From an uncultured Actinomyces sp. (GTDB lineage Bacteria > Actinomycetota > Actinomycetes > Actinomycetales > Actinomycetaceae): DNA of 7,405 nucleotides. Below the pieces are notes generated by a model that saw nothing but the letters and a program-made list of their open reading frames with translations, searched no databases and was not told the DNA's origin. Below are positions 5,597 to 7,405 of this stretch, piece by piece. Location: positions 1 to 7,405 of the forward strand of contig CALIZH010000290.1 in NCBI GenBank assembly GCA_938028585.1, written 5' to 3'. Position numbers and translations under genes: made by a program. Numbering within the stretch: the stretch's first letter is position 1; each line of letters begins with the position of its first letter.

Positions 5597-5620
5597 AGGT
5601 CCAGCTGACACACAGCACCT
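5597..5620 (-). promoter_or_regulatory. Hairpin at the 5' end of the rplM leader
   Basis: At the predicted 5' end of the rplM mRNA, AGGU-GCUG (5620-5613) pairs with CAGC-(UGG)-ACCU (5607-5597) around a UGUGU loop. The stem has 8 pairs and a 3-nt bulge. It could be an mRNA-stabilising element or one arm of a protein-binding leader fold together with the hairpin at 5501-5533. Confidence 0.4.
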
Positions 5621-5623
5621 GTT

Positions 5624-5653
5624 AGTTTATGCGCCAAAAGGCAGCGGGGTCAA
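5624..5653 (-). promoter_or_regulatory. Promoter of the rplM-rpsI operon (TTGACC-N18-TAAACT)
   Basis: TTGACC (5653-5648) and TAAACT (5629-5624) lie 18 bp apart on the minus strand and match the housekeeping sigma consensus well. Transcription should begin near 5617, leaving about 146 nt of leader before rplM. It lies between the truA stop and rplM, so the ribosomal genes need not depend on truA transcription. Confidence 0.7.
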
Positions 5654-5696
5654 AGCACAGACCAGAGTGTGGCTTATTCCTCATATCGTTTCTGAA

Positions 5697-6683
5697 TCAA
5701 CCAGCGCAGCAATTGCCGCCCATGGCCCATTCTTCAAGGCTTCCGTCAAAGGCAAAACCACGCATACGGCGCGCCCGGTGGACCTGATCGCTCCACTCGG
5801 CCTCGTCAGGATAACTCACGGATTCCAGGGTCAGCCCATGCGCGGGGGCAATGGGGGCCGCGTCCTGGCGCGAGGCCTTCTCAAGCAGCTGCGCGGGCCA
5901 ACTTTCCTCGCGCGCTCCCCTACCGACCTCAATTAAAGCGCCAACAAGGGAACGAACCATGGAATGGCAGAAGGCATCAGCGCGCACATGGCACTCGAGG
6001 ACCCCGGTCCCCCCGGCCTCGGGAACAATGCGCAACTCACGCAGTTCACGGATCGTCGTCGCTCCCTCGCGTGGGCGACAGAAGGCAAGGAATTCGTGCT
6101 CACCCAGAAGAGGCTGGGCCGCGCGGTTCATCGCCTCGATGTCGAGGGGCTGGGCAACCTCGTACACATCCCAACGTCGCGCCAGAGGCAGTTGCCCCTC
6201 GGGGACGAGGCGATAGGTATAGGAACGCTCAAGCGCTGCGAAACGCGCATCGAAGTCTGCGGATACCACGCTTACTTCCAAGAGACGGGCATCAGCAGTC
6301 CCCCGAGGCACTCTCAGACCGGTTGTCGCCATGTGCTCGATATATTCACGACCAAGAAGCGAGTTCACGCGTCGCAACAGTGCGCGGCAGCAGGCCTGGT
6401 TGAGTTCTTCTTCGTCTTCGGGGCGGTCGGATTCGCGTATCAAAGACTGGAAGGCGTCAGAGGCGCAATCAAAATGAGCGACTTGATGGCGTGCATGAAC
6501 TCCGGCATCAGTTCGTCCTGCGACAGTCAGCATCACAGGACGGCGCAAAATTGTCGAAAGCGCCTGGGTGAGAACACCCTGGACAGTACGAAGGCCATCT
6601 TGTGCGGCCCAGCCGTGGAAGAAAGTGCCATCGTAGGCAAGATCCAGACGGATCCGCAGCTGGGAATTACTTAGAGCTCCCAC
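5697..6683 (-). CDS. truA: tRNA pseudouridine(38-40) synthase TruA
   Basis: TruA converts uridines 38-40 of the tRNA anticodon stem to pseudouridine. The catalytic Asp59 lies in GRTDAGVHARHQVAHF (56-71). The N-terminal strand RIRLDLAYDGTFFHGWA (10-26), ERSYTYRL, and GEHEFLAFCRP in the C-terminal half are also family features. At 328 residues it is longer than the E. coli enzyme (about 270). Part of the excess is an acidic insert after the catalytic domain (SDRPEDEEELNQ), and part is a C-terminal tail. The start is GTG (6683-6681) with GGAGGAG at 6691-6697 on the minus strand, 7 nt upstream. It overlaps the end of the ROK kinase gene by 13 nt, so translation is probably coupled. No convincing terminator follows; only a weak bulged stem is seen near 5654-5674. 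Confidence 0.96.
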   Translation of the reverse strand: MGALSNSQLRIRLDLAYDGTFFHGWAAQDGLRTVQGVLTQALSTILRRPVMLTVAGRTDAGVHARHQVAHFDCASDAFQSLIRESDRPEDEEELNQACCRALLRRVNSLLGREYIEHMATTGLRVPRGTADARLLEVSVVSADFDARFAALERSYTYRLVPEGQLPLARRWDVYEVAQPLDIEAMNRAAQPLLGEHEFLAFCRPREGATTIRELRELRIVPEAGGTGVLECHVRADAFCHSMVRSLVGALIEVGRGAREESWPAQLLEKASRQDAAPIAPAHGLTLESVSYPDEAEWSDQVHRARRMRGFAFDGSLEEWAMGGNCCAG

Positions 6684-7405
6684 GAGCGCACTCCTCCGAT
6701 AATGCCGGCATCGTTGGGGACAATGATCACGTCCTCACCGAGACGGTCGCGGTAGGTTGGGACAATTCGTTTTGAATTGCCACCGCCCAGATACAGACGA
6801 TCCCACATGTACATGGGACGCAGGCCGTCCACGACTCGGCGAACGCGGCGAGACCAATGGACGTCACCGAGGCGAAGTCGCTCATGCTCGCCGATATAGT
6901 CATCGTAGGTAAGGCCCCAACGAATCGGCCCCTGTGAGACCTCGACGTGTGGAGAAAGCTGCCCACCATCGAAGACCGCGTTTCCAAGTCCCGTGCCCAG
7001 CGTGATGATCATTTCTAGGCCCCGTCCGGTGATCACACCGGCTCCTGCAACTTCAGCATCATTAAGAACTTTGGTCGGAATGCCAAGAGCGCTCTCAACC
7101 GCCTGTCCCATGTCAAAGTGATCCCACTTCTCAACAAGTTCGGGAAGAACACGCGAGCGCGGCCCGTCCTTCGTGATGTAGTGCGGAGTAGCAATCACAA
7201 CCCCATGGCGAATCATTCCCGGCATACCGACGGTCACGCGATGGGCTTCTGGAAGCTGAACCGCAAGATCGACAATCGTCTGCACCAGCAATTCAGGGGG
7301 AAGCGGATAGGGCGTGGGTGTCCGTTTTGGCGGGGCGACCATTGTCCCCTGTCCATCAAGGACGGACGCTTTAATTCCGCCACCGCCACAATCCACTGCC
7401 AGTGT
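6671..7405 (-). CDS. ROK-family sugar kinase, polyphosphate-glucokinase-like subgroup (start lies beyond the window)
   Basis: The visible 245 residues begin inside the first phosphate loop (TLAVDCGGGGIKASVLDGQG), so only a few N-terminal residues are missing. Other ROK kinase features are GMPGMI, the catalytic-Asp segment LNDAEVAGAG, the phosphate-2 loop TLGTGLGNAVFDGG, and LYLGGGNSKRI with NDAGIIGG near the end. The size, about 250 residues, is that of the PpgK-like ROK branch rather than the 300-plus-residue glucokinases. The zinc motif (CxCGxxGC) is absent. Where PpgK and glucokinases carry ExGH, a sugar-binding element, this protein has HVEVSQGPIRWGLTYDDYIGE, so its substrate is uncertain. 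I recall a ROK subgroup with similar TYEEYLG and W-RR sequences, but no substrate can be assigned. It is probably a cytoplasmic sugar kinase using ATP or polyphosphate. It precedes truA with a 13-nt overlap, presumably in one operon. Confidence 0.85.
   Translation of the reverse strand, partial: TLAVDCGGGGIKASVLDGQGTMVAPPKRTPTPYPLPPELLVQTIVDLAVQLPEAHRVTVGMPGMIRHGVVIATPHYITKDGPRSRVLPELVEKWDHFDMGQAVESALGIPTKVLNDAEVAGAGVITGRGLEMIITLGTGLGNAVFDGGQLSPHVEVSQGPIRWGLTYDDYIGEHERLRLGDVHWSRRVRRVVDGLRPMYMWDRLYLGGGNSKRIVPTYRDRLGEDVIIVPNDAGIIGGVRSWEL

Noticed and set aside
5654..5674. Weak inverted repeat after truA as a terminator
   Set aside because: It has only about six pairs with a bulge and no T-run, and it abuts the -35 box of the rplM promoter.
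5964..6674. 236-codon open frame on the plus strand
   Set aside because: It is antisense to truA and the sequence has no recognisable family features.

Overview
The window looks like chromosomal DNA of a moderately GC-rich actinobacterium, most likely from the Actinomyces/Schaalia group (inference). The evidence is the order truA, rplM, rpsI, glmM on one strand, the actinobacterial style of L13 and of the acidic S9 N-terminus, frequent GTG starts, and one gene with leaderless-type start signals. It runs from an accessory sugar-use region on the left to housekeeping genes on the right.

Left part (1-1800): the N-terminal 221 codons of a LacZ-type GH2 beta-galactosidase (minus strand, cut by the window edge) diverge from a LacI-family repressor gene. 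The 114-bp space between them holds inverted repeats and overlapping candidate -10 boxes, so the repressor probably controls both genes.

Middle part (1797-2965): a GC-rich 310-codon gene of unknown function (perhaps DUF1444/YtpQ-like) has no Shine-Dalgarno and seems to be leaderless. It is bracketed by two direct copies of the glmM 3' end. The copy at 2966-3019 is the real glmM terminus. The copy at 1797-1850 is an orphan remnant that still reads as the GlmM C-terminus, with mostly synonymous differences. This suggests that the 1.17-kb segment was inserted at, or recombined into, the end of glmM.

Right part (2966-7405, all minus strand, transcribed right to left): a partial ROK-family sugar kinase overlaps truA by 13 nt. 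After a promoter and a structured leader of about 146 nt come rplM (L13) and rpsI (S9), ending in a strong intrinsic terminator. glmM (phosphoglucosamine mutase, needed for UDP-GlcNAc and peptidoglycan precursors) follows with its own upstream region, which carries a 12-bp perfect palindrome.

No CRISPR array, tRNA, rRNA, integrase or transposase was seen. The items most worth following up are the duplicated glmM end with its enclosed gene, and the structured rplM leader.
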